Notes: a model not told the origin generated them from the sequence alone. A DNA stretch of 64,000 nt from Streptomyces sp. NBC_00569 (GCF_036345255.1 NZ_CP107783.1:1736001-1800000); one strand, 5' to 3'; positions 25,751-35,491 are shown, counted from the first letter of the stretch. Program-made: numbers and translations.

Positions 25751-26913
25751 CTGAGGTTGAACTCGTGGTGTCGTAGGGGCTGACGACTGGTCGTCCGCTG
25801 CGGTATCACCAGGTGCATGCGGTATCCACAAGGGGGCGGGCTCACCGCCGAACGGCAGCAGTTTCGCGAGGAGTTACGAATTCAGGCCGCGGAGCGGTTC
25901 GCGCGGGGTGAGGCGAGTTCGGTGATCGCCAAGGACCTGCGGGTCAGCGTCCGGTCGGTGCAGCGGTGGCGCCAGACATGGGACCAGGGTGGTCCGCGGG
26001 CTCTGCGGTCGCAGGGTCCGGCATCGCTACCGAGGCTGAGCCAGAAGCAGTTCACGCAGTTGGAAGAGGAGCTGGCCAAAGGGCCGGCCGCGCACGGCTG
26101 GGAGGACCAGCGCTGGACGCTGGGGCGAGTCAAGACGGTGATCGGCCGGCGTTTCCACCTGAGTTACACGATCCAGGGCGTGCGGAAATTGCTGGTGCGT
26201 AATGGCTGGTCCTGCCAGGTGCCGGCCCGACGTGCGATGGAACGGGACGACGACGCGGTGGCCGGGTGGGTCAAGGAGGTGTGGCCCTGCGCGGAAGACT
26301 CGCGGCGGCCCGTGGAGCCTGGCTTGTCTTTGAGGACGAAGCCGGATTCTCCATGACGCCGCCGCAGGCCAGGACCTGGTCGCCACGAGGCCGAACCCCG
26401 GTCGTGCGCGTTCGAGGCCGCTCCCGTCGGCGGATATCCATCGCGGCGCTGACCTGCTACAAGCCCGGCCACCGGTCCCGGCTGATCTATCGGCCGCGTC
26501 GAGACGATGGCCGACGGGACGGCCGCAAGAGTTTCTCCTGGCGCGACTATCGGGACCTGCTGACCGTCGCCCACCAGCAGCTCGGCGGCCAGATCGTGCT
26601 CGTCTGGGACAACCTCAACGTCCACAAGGCCGCCGACTTACGACAGTGGGCGGAAGGCCGGGACTGGCTGACCATCTACTACCTGCCGCCCTACGCACCC
26701 GACCTCAACCCCGTCGAAGGCATCTGGTCCCTGCTGCGGCGCGGCTGGCTCTCCAACGTCGCCTTCAGCACCCCAGAACACCTCATCCAGCGCATCCGAT
26801 GCGGCCTGCGGCACATCCAGTACCGCAGCAACCTCATAGACGGCTGCCTTGCCGAGACCGGCCTGACCATCCGACCCGTATAGCCCGCTACGACACCACG
26901 AGTTCAACCTCAG
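25751..26913 (+). mobile_element. IS630-family insertion sequence
   Basis: A 1163-bp element with perfect 26-bp inverted repeats (starting CTGAGGTTGAACTCG) at 25751-25776 and 26888-26913, flanked by TA on both sides (25749-25750 and 26914-26915). The left TA belongs to the TTA duplication of the neighbouring IS5 element. Confidence 0.9.
25817..26883 (+). CDS. IS630-family transposase with internal frameshift
   Basis: The N-terminal frame (to 26356) encodes a helix-turn-helix (SSVIAKDLRVSVRSVQRWRQ) and a winged region ending AGWVKEVWP. The C-terminal frame (open from 26266) encodes the DDE domain: WLVFEDEAGFSM, VLVWDNLNVHK and YAPDLNPVEGIWSLLRR. The two must join near 26285-26310, but no clear slippery run is visible there. 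It may be a mutation rather than programmed frameshifting, so activity is doubtful. Confidence 0.8.
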
Positions 26914-27494
26914 TAACCGGCTGAGATCGGCATGGTCGACGGCCGCCACTCTCGCCTGATCAACCCGAACACCCACGAGTCGGATACCTCGCCGTCCACG
27001 ACGCAGTCTTCCCGCAACGTCCCTTCCCGCACGAATCCGATCTTTTCCAGCACTCGGGCAGATGCCGCGTTGCGTGTATCGGTCTCGGCCTGAACTCGAT
27101 TCAGGTCCAGTGTGTCGAATGCCCACTGCAGCAAGGCATGCGCGGCTTCCGTCGCGTAGCCGTGGCCCCACATCTCATCGTCGAGGACGTAGCCCAACGA
27201 CGCGCTGCGGTAGTCCGGGTTCCATCCGGTCAGCCCGCACCAGCCGACGAAGGCCCCGTCACGCGCACGGTCGATGGCTACCCGCGCCCCGGTGCCTTCT
27301 TCCGCCATCTTTGCGCACATCGCGATGAAGCGCTCAGCGCGAGCTCGTTCGTGCCAGGGTGCGGAGTCCCAGTACCGCATCACATGGGTGCTGCTGTGCA
27401 GCGCGAAGAGGAGGTCCGCATCGGCGTCGGCGAAGGGGCGCAGTCGCAGGCGAGTCGTGTGCAGCACGGGAGTTGCCAAAGTCATGCGGACCAT
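26910..27494 (-). CDS. GNAT-family N-acetyltransferase
   Basis: 194 residues of the RimJ/RimL type: HTTRLRLRPFADADADLLFA at the start, then LGYVLDDEMWGHGYATEAAH, the acetyl-CoA-binding loop, and TDTRNAASARVLEKIGFVRE. The acceptor is unknown. The stop codon TGA lies inside the inverted repeat of the adjacent IS630 element. The pre-insertion sequence would have ended in TAA two codons after Ala (SAG-stop), so the insertion adds one Tyr and leaves the protein otherwise intact. GAGGAC lies upstream of ATG 27494. Confidence 0.88.
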   Translation of the reverse strand: MVRMTLATPVLHTTRLRLRPFADADADLLFALHSSTHVMRYWDSAPWHERARAERFIAMCAKMAEEGTGARVAIDRARDGAFVGWCGLTGWNPDYRSASLGYVLDDEMWGHGYATEAAHALLQWAFDTLDLNRVQAETDTRNAASARVLEKIGFVREGTLREDCVVDGEVSDSWVFGLIRREWRPSTMPISAGY

Positions 27495-27770
27495 CTTGCG
27501 TCCTCATGGGGTGGGCAGAACACTGGATATCCGATCCTGGTCCGGTCCTCACGATCAAGGCACCGCCTACCAGCGTCGTGCACGCCTTCAACCAGCACCC
27601 CGACCACGCATTCAGGGTCCGCAAAGGGCACGGGTGCTCGGCCTGCCCCGGCGGCCCGAGCATGACCCGGACAAGGCAACTACCAGAAGCGGTCTCAACG
27701 CCCGGTGAGACGGGCGGGATTAGGCGTGGGTCACCGATCTGTTTCATCCTGCGGCATTACTCGCCGCGTC
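27495..27770. other. intergenic region with no recognised gene
   Basis: Several overlapping frames exist but none has a recognisable domain or start site. A plus-strand stretch reading VVHAFNQHPDHAFRVRKGHG may be a decayed gene. Confidence 0.35.
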
Positions 27771-28958
27771 TCACTCCATCTGCTCCAAGCACGCGACATC
27801 CCCGATGCGGCTCTGTGCCGCCGGCACGATCCTGCCGATCACGGTGGCGAGCGTCGCTCCGAGGACGCTGACGCCGGCCAGGGTCAGCCAGGTCGTGGCT
27901 GGCCCAGTGGACAGCAACCTGGAGAACGCGATCGGGGCGACTGTTCCTGCGAACGTCACGGCGAGTTGATTGAGGGCCAGGTACCGGCCGCGGAGAGCTT
28001 CTGGGGCGCTCTCCGCGGCGACCGTCGACGTGATGGGGCCGCCGAGGACTTCCCCGAGGGTGTAGCTGGCCGCGCCGAGCAGGATGACGGCGACCGCGAG
28101 GGCGAGCGCAGCCACGCGGTCGGCGGTGAGGAACAGGAGGTAGCCGGCAGCGAAGCAGGCGTGTCCTGCGACGAGGACGCGACTGCGGACTCGTCCGCTG
28201 AGCCAACCGATGACGATGCCCTGGCCGAAGCCGACCATCAGGGTGTTGAGCGTGAAGACCGCCCCGGCCGTCCAGCCCGGCAGTCCCAGCACCTTCACGG
28301 CGTAGACGGGTATCGCGATGTTGAGGGCGAACAACGAGAGGGCGAAGCACAGTTGATGTCCGATGACTGGGAGGTAATGCCGGTCTTGGAGCACGCGTCG
28401 CCAGCCTCCGGCAGCGTCGTGGCCCGCTTCGGGACGGGCGTTCGGTACGGTCCGCATCAGGGCGAAGGCGGTGACATAGGAGATGGCGTTGACGGCCACG
28501 ATCTCTTATCCGAGGTTGCGTACGGACCCGAGGAGGCCGAACCAGCGCTCGCGTTGGCCAGGCGCGGCCAGCGCCGTGATGGTCACGCCGTAGGAGCCGA
28601 AGAACACTGCCCTTCCGGCGCTGTTCAACCACGCGCAGATGGCGATCTGCCAGGTTTGGCCCACGACGAGATATCCGGCGAAGCCGAGTGCCTGGGCCAG
28701 GTTTGCTGCTTGCAGCACCGGCTTGGCGCCGTACCGGTCGACCAGCCCTCCGACCAGAGGACCTGCTGGGAGCGCCAGTAGCCCGGCCGTCGTCAGCGCC
28801 GCACCCACCTGCACCAGCGTCAGCGGGGTCGTGGCCAGGAAGTACAGCATCGATACGGGGATGAAGACGCCGGTGCCGATCGAGTCGATGACGATCGCCG
28901 CGACGAATCGGCTGTGTCGAGCCATGGAGGGACGGATCGTGGAATCGGTTTTGGCCAC
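27771..28958 (-). pseudogene. MFS transporter with premature stop
   Basis: A 12-helix-type efflux protein in one reading frame, interrupted by TAA at 28506-28508. The first half runs to WFGLLGSVRNLG and the second resumes after the stop as EIVAVNAISYVTAFALM. Compared with related transporters, about 20-25 residues of the intervening helix appear to be missing, so a small deletion created the stop. The motif GGLVDRYGAKPVLQ in the loop after helix 2 is the MFS motif A. It is divergent from an HxlR regulator with an operator between them. Confidence 0.8.
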
Positions 28959-28968
28959 GGCCCAGACG

Positions 28969-28983
28969 GTATAGATTCTATAC
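28969..28983. promoter_or_regulatory. 15-bp operator-like palindrome
   Basis: GTATAGA-T-TCTATAC is a perfect inverted repeat in the 55-base gap between the divergent MFS and HxlR genes. It is AT-rich in a GC-rich setting and is the obvious candidate binding site for the HxlR protein. Confidence 0.7.
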
Positions 28984-29013
28984 CGGTATCTACAACGCTA
29001 CCGGGAGTCGTGC

Positions 29014-29376
29014 ATGGGTAAGGCCTACAACGTCATGGCCGCGACTTGCCCCAGTCGCACCGTTCTTCACCGGATCGGGGCGCGCTGGACGGTGTTCGTC
29101 GTCAACGCGCTCGACACCAGGACGATGCGATTCACCGAGCTCAAAGCGCACATCCGGGGGATCACACCCAAGGCGCTCACAGAGACGCTGCGCGCGATGG
29201 AGTACGACGGCCTGGTCTCCCGCACGGAGATTCCCGCGCATCCCCCACACGTCGAGTACGCCCTCACCGACCTCGGCCGGTCACTGCTGATACCCCTGCG
29301 TGCCGTCCGGGAATGGGCCGAGCACCACGTCCCCGACATCGAACACGCCCGCGCGCAAGCCGACTTGCAGCGGTAG
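29014..29376 (+). CDS. HxlR-family transcriptional regulator
   Basis: 120 residues of the winged-helix HxlR type. CPSRTVLHRIGARWTVFVVN carries the N-terminal Cys common in the family. The recognition part is RFTELKAHIRGITPKALTET and the wing VSRTEIPAHPPHVEYALTDL. Many members respond to aldehydes, redox stress or drugs and control an adjacent divergent gene. Here that gene is the broken MFS pump. GGGAG precedes the ATG. Confidence 0.9.
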   Translation: MGKAYNVMAATCPSRTVLHRIGARWTVFVVNALDTRTMRFTELKAHIRGITPKALTETLRAMEYDGLVSRTEIPAHPPHVEYALTDLGRSLLIPLRAVREWAEHHVPDIEHARAQADLQR

Positions 29377-29527
29377 CGAGGCTCGCCGGCCCGGCTACGA
29401 ACCGCGCGGCGCGGCTATCGCGCCGGGCAGGGCGGTTTCAGCAGGAGCAGCGCCAGGCAGCGAGGGCTCACACGGGCTCCCAACCAGACCCCCACCTCGG
29501 CATGGGCAGCAAAACCTGAGGAGCATG

Positions 29528-30598
29528 TCAACTGTCGTCCGTGTCCCGATCGTCGTCGAAGACGAAGAGCGGTTTGGTCCCATGTGCCGGTGTTTCGGCC
29601 AGCGAGATGGCTTCGGTGAAGCGTTCGAGCGGGAACGGCTGGCCTTGGGGAATGCTCAGCACTTCATCAGCGACGAGACTGCGAACCTGGGACAGCGCGC
29701 GCAGCGCATCTTCGGGTGAGGCAGTGCCGAACCAGCGGTTCAGCCAGAAGCCGCGGACTGTTTTGGTCTCGTAGATGACCGAGCGTGCCTGCAGCGGGAT
29801 GGTCAGCGCTGCCGGGTCGGTTTGCCGATGGGTGGAGAGCGCGCCGTAGATCACGACCTCTCCGCCCGGAGCCAATGCTTGGGATACCTGGGCACCCACG
29901 GGGCCTGCGACACAGTCGGTGGCCTTGTGCACGCCGGCCGGGCCCCCTATCTCTGCCACACGCTGCAACAGGTCCTCATCCTCAGTGCAAATGACCTCGT
30001 CGCCACCAAGCGCTTTGATCTCCTCGACAGCGTTGCGTCGCCGCACGACGTTGATCGTGCGTATGCCCAGATGCCTGGACAGTTGAATGACGAGCCGGCC
30101 GACGGTGGAGCCCGCGGCCGTCTGCAACAGCCATTCGCCAGGCTGTACGTCGAGTTCGCGAGTCACGAGGAGCATCGCGGTCAACGGATTGACGGCGAGT
30201 TGACAGGCGCTGGAGTCGCTCAGGTCGTCGGGGACCGGCAGGAGTCTTCGTGCATCTGCAACAAGGTATTCCTGCCAGGTGCCGGCCACAGCGGGCCCGG
30301 GCACCGCGGGGACTGCAGCTGCCACCACGCGCTCGCCGATCTTCAGCCCTTCGGTATCCGGGCCCAAAGCCTCGATACGGCCCACGCATTCCATGTGACC
30401 CCCTACGGTGGGGAATTCGGGGGAGAAACCGTAGCGGCCACGCAGCACGTGCAGATCGCTGGCGTGAATGGGAGTCGCCTTCACGCGGATCAACGCCTGG
30501 CCAGTGCTTGGCGTGGGAACGGGCCGGGATTCCAGGCGTAGGACATCGGTAGGCTCGCCGACCTTTCCGGCTACGAGCGCGCGCATGGATTGAGGCAT
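29528..30598 (-). CDS. zinc-binding dehydrogenase (MDR family)
   Basis: 356 residues of the medium-chain dehydrogenase/reductase superfamily, quinone-oxidoreductase/2-enoyl-reductase subgroup. The N-terminal GroES-like fold shows ALIRVKATPIHASDLHVLRG. The nucleotide-binding region reads LLQTAAGSTVGRLVIQLSRH (AGSTVG in place of the classical GxGxxG), and HKATDCVAGPVG follows. The Cys zinc ligands of alcohol dehydrogenases are not evident. ATG 30598 was chosen after AAAGG. It stands alone. Confidence 0.87.
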   Translation of the reverse strand: MPQSMRALVAGKVGEPTDVLRLESRPVPTPSTGQALIRVKATPIHASDLHVLRGRYGFSPEFPTVGGHMECVGRIEALGPDTEGLKIGERVVAAAVPAVPGPAVAGTWQEYLVADARRLLPVPDDLSDSSACQLAVNPLTAMLLVTRELDVQPGEWLLQTAAGSTVGRLVIQLSRHLGIRTINVVRRRNAVEEIKALGGDEVICTEDEDLLQRVAEIGGPAGVHKATDCVAGPVGAQVSQALAPGGEVVIYGALSTHRQTDPAALTIPLQARSVIYETKTVRGFWLNRWFGTASPEDALRALSQVRSLVADEVLSIPQGQPFPLERFTEAISLAETPAHGTKPLFVFDDDRDTDDS

Positions 30599-31257
30599 GA
30601 GTGACCTTTCGTCTCTCAGCGCCCAAAAACTCGGCGGGCGTTCTCGGCAACGATGCTGGTGCCGGCATCCTCGTCGTCGCTCAGGCTCCGGACCCTTCCT
30701 TCTCAAGGGAACTGGCCCGTGCGCAGAGTGTCCTCGGCGTCGGACCCCTCCAGCCTTTACGGACTCTCACAGTGTGATCATGCGAGCGCACTGTGTTGCT
30801 GCGGCCTGCTGAGGTCTGTGATCAGGACCGCTCGCCTCAGTGCACCACTCTGAGTTCAGATGGGGCATCTGTCATTTCACGCTACGCCCGGCTGCGGAAA
30901 GATTCCCGGCGGCTACGCCGGTCTGCGCAACTTGAGCGAGAGCCCCCTGCCGAGAGGGAGCGGCAGGCACAGGAGATGCCTCCGGCGGGGGCGCTCAGAC
31001 TCCGGGATGGACAGAGCGCCGTTCGTGAGTGCCGGCCGGATCGTGGTGAGCGAGCGTCGTGGGCTCCCATCCCCGACCATCTTCGCCCCAGGCAGAGCCG
31101 AACAGCCGCGGCCCAGGGCGTGGGTCCAGCCCCGAGCGGCGCTGATGAACGCCGAACTCCAGCGGCAAGCGGACCAGGGGCAACGGATGTCGATCGCGGT
31201 CGACCGGGTTCCTCGATCGCCCTGCCAAGGATGAGGTCTCGCTTCACCGGCCGTGCG
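30599..31257. other. gene-free stretch containing a dispersed repeat copy
   Basis: No supported gene. It holds the promoter of the dehydrogenase and, at 30976-31114, one of two copies of a structured repeat. The rest shows no recognisable motif. Confidence 0.45.
30976..31114 (+). repeat. dispersed structured element, copy A
   Basis: Shares with copy B (35568-35701) the conserved blocks ATGCCTCCGGCGG, GGGATGGA...GAGCGCCGTTC, GGGCTCCCATCCC and GCCCCAGGCAGAGCCGA in the same order and orientation. The GGGATGG and CCATCCC blocks can pair, so a long hairpin is conserved while the loop sequence varies. Confidence 0.65.
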
Positions 31258-32451
31258 CTAATGGCGCTTCAGGTCAACCATCGGGCGGCCGTCGCTGCCC
31301 ACCAGCTCGCTGCCGAGGTGTCCGACGTGTGCCATTGCCGTTCGTTGTACGGCGAGCACGGCGGCATCGTCGCGGAGGTCCCCGCCGGTGTGGGCCAGGA
31401 GGTCGCGCTGGACGCACTCGACGAGCGCGTCGGGATGGCACTTGGCCCACAGAGGGAGTCGCTCTTCCAATGGGTAGAAGGCGCCGCTGCTGTCGCGGGC
31501 CTCCACGAGACCGTCGGTGTACAGCAGGAGCGTGTCACCGGCCCCGAACGAGAACGTGTGAGAAGTGCGGATGTCCTGCGTCAGCCCGCACATGCCCAGG
31601 GGCGGCGCCGGGGAACTCTGGACAATCATCACCTGCCCCCGGCTGATGAGCAGGGGCGGCGGGTGCCCGCAGTGCGTCAACCGCGCCACCGAGCCACCAT
31701 CGGGGATCTCCAGCAGCAGCGCGGTGATGAAGTGCTCCTCAGCCTCATCGTCCGCCCCGAGGAACTGGGCGGAGTAGCGGCATGCACTGCGGTCCAGGGC
31801 GCTGGCGAGCGCCGGCAGTGTGGCGTGCTGGTGAGCGGCCTCCTGGAATGCGCCCATAAGTGCGGCCGCCTCACCCACGGCGTTCAGTCCCTTCCCCCTG
31901 ACGTCGCCGATGAGCACACGAGTGCGGTTGCCGATGCGGGCAACGGCATACAGATCACCGCCGATACGGGCTTCCTTCGCAGCGGCCAGGTACGTGCACG
32001 AGATGCGCAGAACGCCCAGCCGGCGGGGCAGCGGGCGCAGCAGCGCCCGCTGCGCGGCCTCGGAAACGGTCCGCACCTGGGCGAGCTCAGCCCTGCGCCG
32101 GTCACGCACCAGGCAGACGATCACGGCCAACGCCGAGAGGATCGCGAGTCCGATGATCTGGCTGATGTGGTTGGGCGTGGTCAGACCCCCGTGGAAAACA
32201 GCGATAACCACCTGAGCCACCACCGCCAGTACGCCGATCAGTGCGGTCAGCCAGACCCCACCGATCGCCACCGTGATGGCAGGGGCTACGACCAGCAGCG
32301 GACCGAGGTGGACGGATTCCGGAGAGTGGATGTCCACGACGGTGATCGTCGCGATCAACCCGAGAGGGAGCAGCACCAATGCCCGGGTGGCGTGCCACCG
32401 CTGCCATGTGACGGCAAACCGCTGGCCGAGGTGCATACATCCAATGTGCAC
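31258..32451 (-). CDS. membrane-anchored PP2C/SpoIIE phosphatase
   Basis: 397 residues. The first 110 hold three or four hydrophobic helices (ALVLLPLGLIATITVV, LLVVAPAITVAIGGVWLTAL, ISQIIGLAILSALAVIVCLV). A short linker helix precedes the PP2C domain, with AKEARIGGDLYAVAR, GDVRGKGLNAVGEAAALMG, THCGHPPPLL, LLLYTDGLVEARD and the final DDAAVLAV metal ligand. No ATPase domain is fused, unlike the other two SpoIIE proteins here. The start is GTG 32451, or ATG 32436 five codons later. It is divergent from the ferredoxin-P450 operon. Confidence 0.92.
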   Translation of the reverse strand: MHIGCMHLGQRFAVTWQRWHATRALVLLPLGLIATITVVDIHSPESVHLGPLLVVAPAITVAIGGVWLTALIGVLAVVAQVVIAVFHGGLTTPNHISQIIGLAILSALAVIVCLVRDRRRAELAQVRTVSEAAQRALLRPLPRRLGVLRISCTYLAAAKEARIGGDLYAVARIGNRTRVLIGDVRGKGLNAVGEAAALMGAFQEAAHQHATLPALASALDRSACRYSAQFLGADDEAEEHFITALLLEIPDGGSVARLTHCGHPPPLLISRGQVMIVQSSPAPPLGMCGLTQDIRTSHTFSFGAGDTLLLYTDGLVEARDSSGAFYPLEERLPLWAKCHPDALVECVQRDLLAHTGGDLRDDAAVLAVQRTAMAHVGHLGSELVGSDGRPMVDLKRH

Positions 32452-32658
32452 CTTGCGCCTGCGCGACGCACCGGTCGGATGGATCGGACAGCGCCAGACA
32501 CGCGTTCACTCAGCTGAGGCTCGCCCTGAACCCCTCGCCTTGCAAGCCAGCCCTGGAGGGGGCGATCCTGGATGTGAGGCATGCCTGCCAATCGTGTGAA
32601 CCGAGCGCAAGGACTGCGGAGCCGACAGTGACCGCGGCCTTCGGAGAGCGTGTTCCGG

Positions 32659-32886
32659 ATGAGGCTTGTCGTCGATCTCAACCGGTGCCAGGGGTACGCG
32701 CAGTGCGTCTTTCTCGCCCCGGATGTCTTCTCCCTCCACGGGAACGAAGCGCTGCTGTTCTCCCCTCGCTTCGACGAGGCACAAAGCGACCGGGTGGAGA
32801 AGGCCGCTGCTGCTTGCCCGGTCCAGGCCATCCTTGTCGACTACTCCGACGAGCCGACGAAGCGGGTGGAACCCCATGTCGGCTGA
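32659..32886 (+). CDS. ferredoxin, [3Fe-4S] type
   Basis: 75 residues. The cluster ligands are Cys in the CQGYAQC segment and in AACPVQAI, the pattern of the small actinobacterial ferredoxins that serve cytochromes P450. The start MRLVVDLNRC is typical. ATG 32659 follows GGAGAG. The stop overlaps the start of the reductase gene by 11 bases, so the two are translationally coupled. Confidence 0.92.
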   Translation: MRLVVDLNRCQGYAQCVFLAPDVFSLHGNEALLFSPRFDEAQSDRVEKAAAACPVQAILVDYSDEPTKRVEPHVG

Positions 32887-34189
32887 CCGGGACGTCGAGG
32901 TCCTGCGCCGCCAGGGCCGCATAGTCGTCGTCGGCGCCTCGCTGGCGGGTCTGCGCGCGGCGGAGACCCTGCGCGAGAAGGGCTTCGCCGGATCGCTGAC
33001 CATGATCGGCGACGAGCCGTACGAACCGTACGACCGGCCGCCGCTGTCCAAGCAGGCGCTGCTCGGACGGGCACGGCCCGAGGACACCGCACTGCCACGG
33101 CGGCGCGACATCGACGCCGAATGGCGCCTGGGCGTTGCCGCCACGCGCCTTGACCGGGACGCCAAGCAGGTGTGCCTGGCGAACAGCGACACCGTCCCCT
33201 ACGACCGCCTCCTGATCACGACCGGGACCAGAGCGCGGCCCTGGTTCCACCCGGAAGAGGCCGCTCTGGACGGGGTGTTCGTGCTGCGTACCCGCGACGA
33301 CTCCGCACAGCTGCACCGGAAGCTGACCGGCGGCGCGTCCCGGGTACTGGTGATCGGCGCCGGATTCACGGGCTCCGAAGTCGCCTCCGTCTGCCGGGAG
33401 TTGGGCCATGAGGTCACGGTCGCCGAACGCGGCCCGGCACCGCTGGTGGGCGCACTCGGCGGAGTGATCGGCGCGGTCGCGGCCCGGCTGCAGCGCAACC
33501 ACGGAGTCGACCTGCGCTGCGGCATCAGTGTCACTGCCCTCGAGGGCGACGATGTGGGACGGCTCAGGCGCGCCCATCTGTCCGACGGTTCGGCGATCGA
33601 CGTGGAGGTGGCGGTCGTCTCGCTCGGTGCCATCCGGAACACGGAATGGCTCGCCGGCTCGGGGGTGGCCGCGGGTGCCCGGGGGATCGCCTGCGACGCC
33701 GGATGCCGGGTGTTCGACGTCAACGGCATCGTCACCGACGACATCTACGCCGCCGGTGACGTCGCACGCAGCCCCCACCCACTGTTCGACTACCAGTTCC
33801 TGGCGCTGGAGCACTGGGGCAACGCCGTCGAACAGGCCGAGATCGCCGCCCACAACATGGTCTGTGCAGGCCCCGAGCGCCGTCCGCACCTGTGGCTGCC
33901 GAAGTTCTGGTCCTCCCAGTTCGGTGTCAACATCAAGTCGGTGGGCGTTCCCTCGCTGGGCGACCAGATAGTCGTCGCCCAAGGGGCGCTCGCCGAGGCG
34001 CAGTTCGTCGCGGTGTACGGCTACCGCGGCCGCGTCATCGCCGCGGCCGCCTTCGACGGAGCCAAGTGGATGGGCTTCTACGAGCAGCAGATCGCGGCCG
34101 GGGCGCCTTTCCCGCCGGAATACGGAACCGTCAACCGCCGGACTTCCCCGACCCCCACCTGCCCACCCACGGGCCCACCGTCACGCTGA
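32876..34189 (+). CDS. FAD-dependent ferredoxin reductase
   Basis: 437 residues. The N-terminal FAD-binding motif is IVVVGASLAGLRAAETLREK (the second Gly position of the classical GxGxxG is Ser), the middle NAD-binding motif is VLVIGAGFTGSEVASVCREL, and the second FAD motif is DDIYAAGDVARSPHP. This is the rubredoxin/putidaredoxin-reductase type that passes electrons from NAD(P)H to the adjacent ferredoxin. A C-terminal reductase domain follows (LWLPKFWSSQFGVNIKSVG). ATG 32876 lies inside the ferredoxin gene. Confidence 0.92.
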   Translation: MSADRDVEVLRRQGRIVVVGASLAGLRAAETLREKGFAGSLTMIGDEPYEPYDRPPLSKQALLGRARPEDTALPRRRDIDAEWRLGVAATRLDRDAKQVCLANSDTVPYDRLLITTGTRARPWFHPEEAALDGVFVLRTRDDSAQLHRKLTGGASRVLVIGAGFTGSEVASVCRELGHEVTVAERGPAPLVGALGGVIGAVAARLQRNHGVDLRCGISVTALEGDDVGRLRRAHLSDGSAIDVEVAVVSLGAIRNTEWLAGSGVAAGARGIACDAGCRVFDVNGIVTDDIYAAGDVARSPHPLFDYQFLALEHWGNAVEQAEIAAHNMVCAGPERRPHLWLPKFWSSQFGVNIKSVGVPSLGDQIVVAQGALAEAQFVAVYGYRGRVIAAAAFDGAKWMGFYEQQIAAGAPFPPEYGTVNRRTSPTPTCPPTGPPSR

Positions 34190-34282
34190 CGGGTCACTCA
34201 CCGAGCGAGCGGCGTGTCCAGTTCATTCCGTCGCACGCCTGATCACCGGCCCTGCGCCGTCCGAAGCCCCTCAGGAGACACC

Positions 34283-35491
34283 ATGACGCCCGACACCATC
34301 TCCGCGCAGATCACCGACTACGCCAACCGAGCCGATCCGTACCCGCTCTACGCGGAACTGCGCAAGACACCGGTCAGGCGAGAGGACGACGGCACCTACC
34401 TGGTCAGCACCTACTACGAGGTACGCAACCTGGCCAACGACCCGCGACTGAGCAACGACACACGCCACCGCCCACCGGGCCACGCCCGTCCAGGGCAGCC
34501 GCCGGAGAAGACCGGCCTGCCGCCCAGTTTCATCTTCACCGACCCGCCCGAGCACGACCGGCTGCGCGACACCATCAACCGGCCGTTCGGCCCCCCGCAC
34601 AGCCCCGGATTCCTCGACGGACTGCGCGGAGAGCTGGCCAAGGCCGTCACCGAACTACTCGACGCCTTCGAGGGCAAGGACCAGGTCGACATCGTCGAGG
34701 ACTTCTCCTACCCCCTTCCCGTCACCGCCATCTGCAAGGTCCTCGGCGTGCCGCGCGAGGACGAACCACTCTTCCACGGCTGGGCCGACGCCCTGGCGTC
34801 CGGAATCGACCCCCAGGCCGCCGGCGGGAGCGGCCAGGAAAAAGCACAGCAGGCGCGCCAGGACATCGGCGCCTACCTGTCCGACCTGATCGAGACCAAA
34901 CGCCGCCACCCCGGCCCCGGGATCCTCAGCGCCCTCACCCCCGACATGACACCCGCAGACCTGGAGGCCACCGCGGTGCTGCTCCTGGTCGCCGGCCACG
35001 AGACCACCGTCAACGCGATCACCAACACGACCCTCACCCTGCTGCGCCACCCCGACGTCCTCGACCGGTTCCAGAAGGAGCCGGAACTGGCCGTACCGCT
35101 CATCGAGGAAGTGCTGCGATACGAGCCCCCGGTCCAATTCGTCCCGTGGACCACCGCCCTGGCGGACATCGACGTCGCCGGTACCACCATCCCCAAGAGC
35201 TCGCCGGTCTGGCTCATGCTGGCCGCGGCCAACCGCGACCCCAAACGCTTCAAGGACCCCAACCAGTTCGATCCCGACCGCAAGGACAACGAACACCTGG
35301 GTTTCTACACAGGCATCCACTACTGCTTCGGCGCCCCGCTCGCCCGTATCGAACTGCATCTGGCCGTGCCCGAACTGTTCCGCCGGGTCAAGTTCTCCGG
35401 GCTGATCGAGGACCCGCCGCCGTACCGCGCCAACGCGGTCCTGCGGGGCCCCCGCCATCTTCCCGTCGCCATCGAAGGCCTCACAGCCTGA
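34283..35491 (+). CDS. cytochrome P450
   Basis: 402 residues, the usual size of soluble bacterial P450s. The I-helix motif is LLVAGHETTVN, the ExxR motif is EEVLRYEPP, and the heme-binding loop is LGFYTGIHYCFGAPLARIE with the axial Cys. The loop has FYTGIHYC rather than the more common FGxGxHxC. AGGAG precedes ATG 34283. It forms an operon with the ferredoxin and reductase upstream, giving a complete three-component oxygenase. No tailoring or scaffold biosynthesis genes are adjacent, so the substrate is open. Confidence 0.95.
   Translation: MTPDTISAQITDYANRADPYPLYAELRKTPVRREDDGTYLVSTYYEVRNLANDPRLSNDTRHRPPGHARPGQPPEKTGLPPSFIFTDPPEHDRLRDTINRPFGPPHSPGFLDGLRGELAKAVTELLDAFEGKDQVDIVEDFSYPLPVTAICKVLGVPREDEPLFHGWADALASGIDPQAAGGSGQEKAQQARQDIGAYLSDLIETKRRHPGPGILSALTPDMTPADLEATAVLLLVAGHETTVNAITNTTLTLLRHPDVLDRFQKEPELAVPLIEEVLRYEPPVQFVPWTTALADIDVAGTTIPKSSPVWLMLAAANRDPKRFKDPNQFDPDRKDNEHLGFYTGIHYCFGAPLARIELHLAVPELFRRVKFSGLIEDPPPYRANAVLRGPRHLPVAIEGLTA

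Noticed and set aside
28500..28512. Programmed recoding at the MFS stop codon
   Set aside because: The reading frame is the same on both sides, so no frameshift is needed, and there is no readthrough context. A small deletion with a resulting stop is simpler.
32659..35491. A secondary-metabolite gene cluster around the P450
   Set aside because: No polyketide, peptide, terpene or other scaffold enzyme is present within the window, so the three-gene electron-transfer set alone does not support a cluster.
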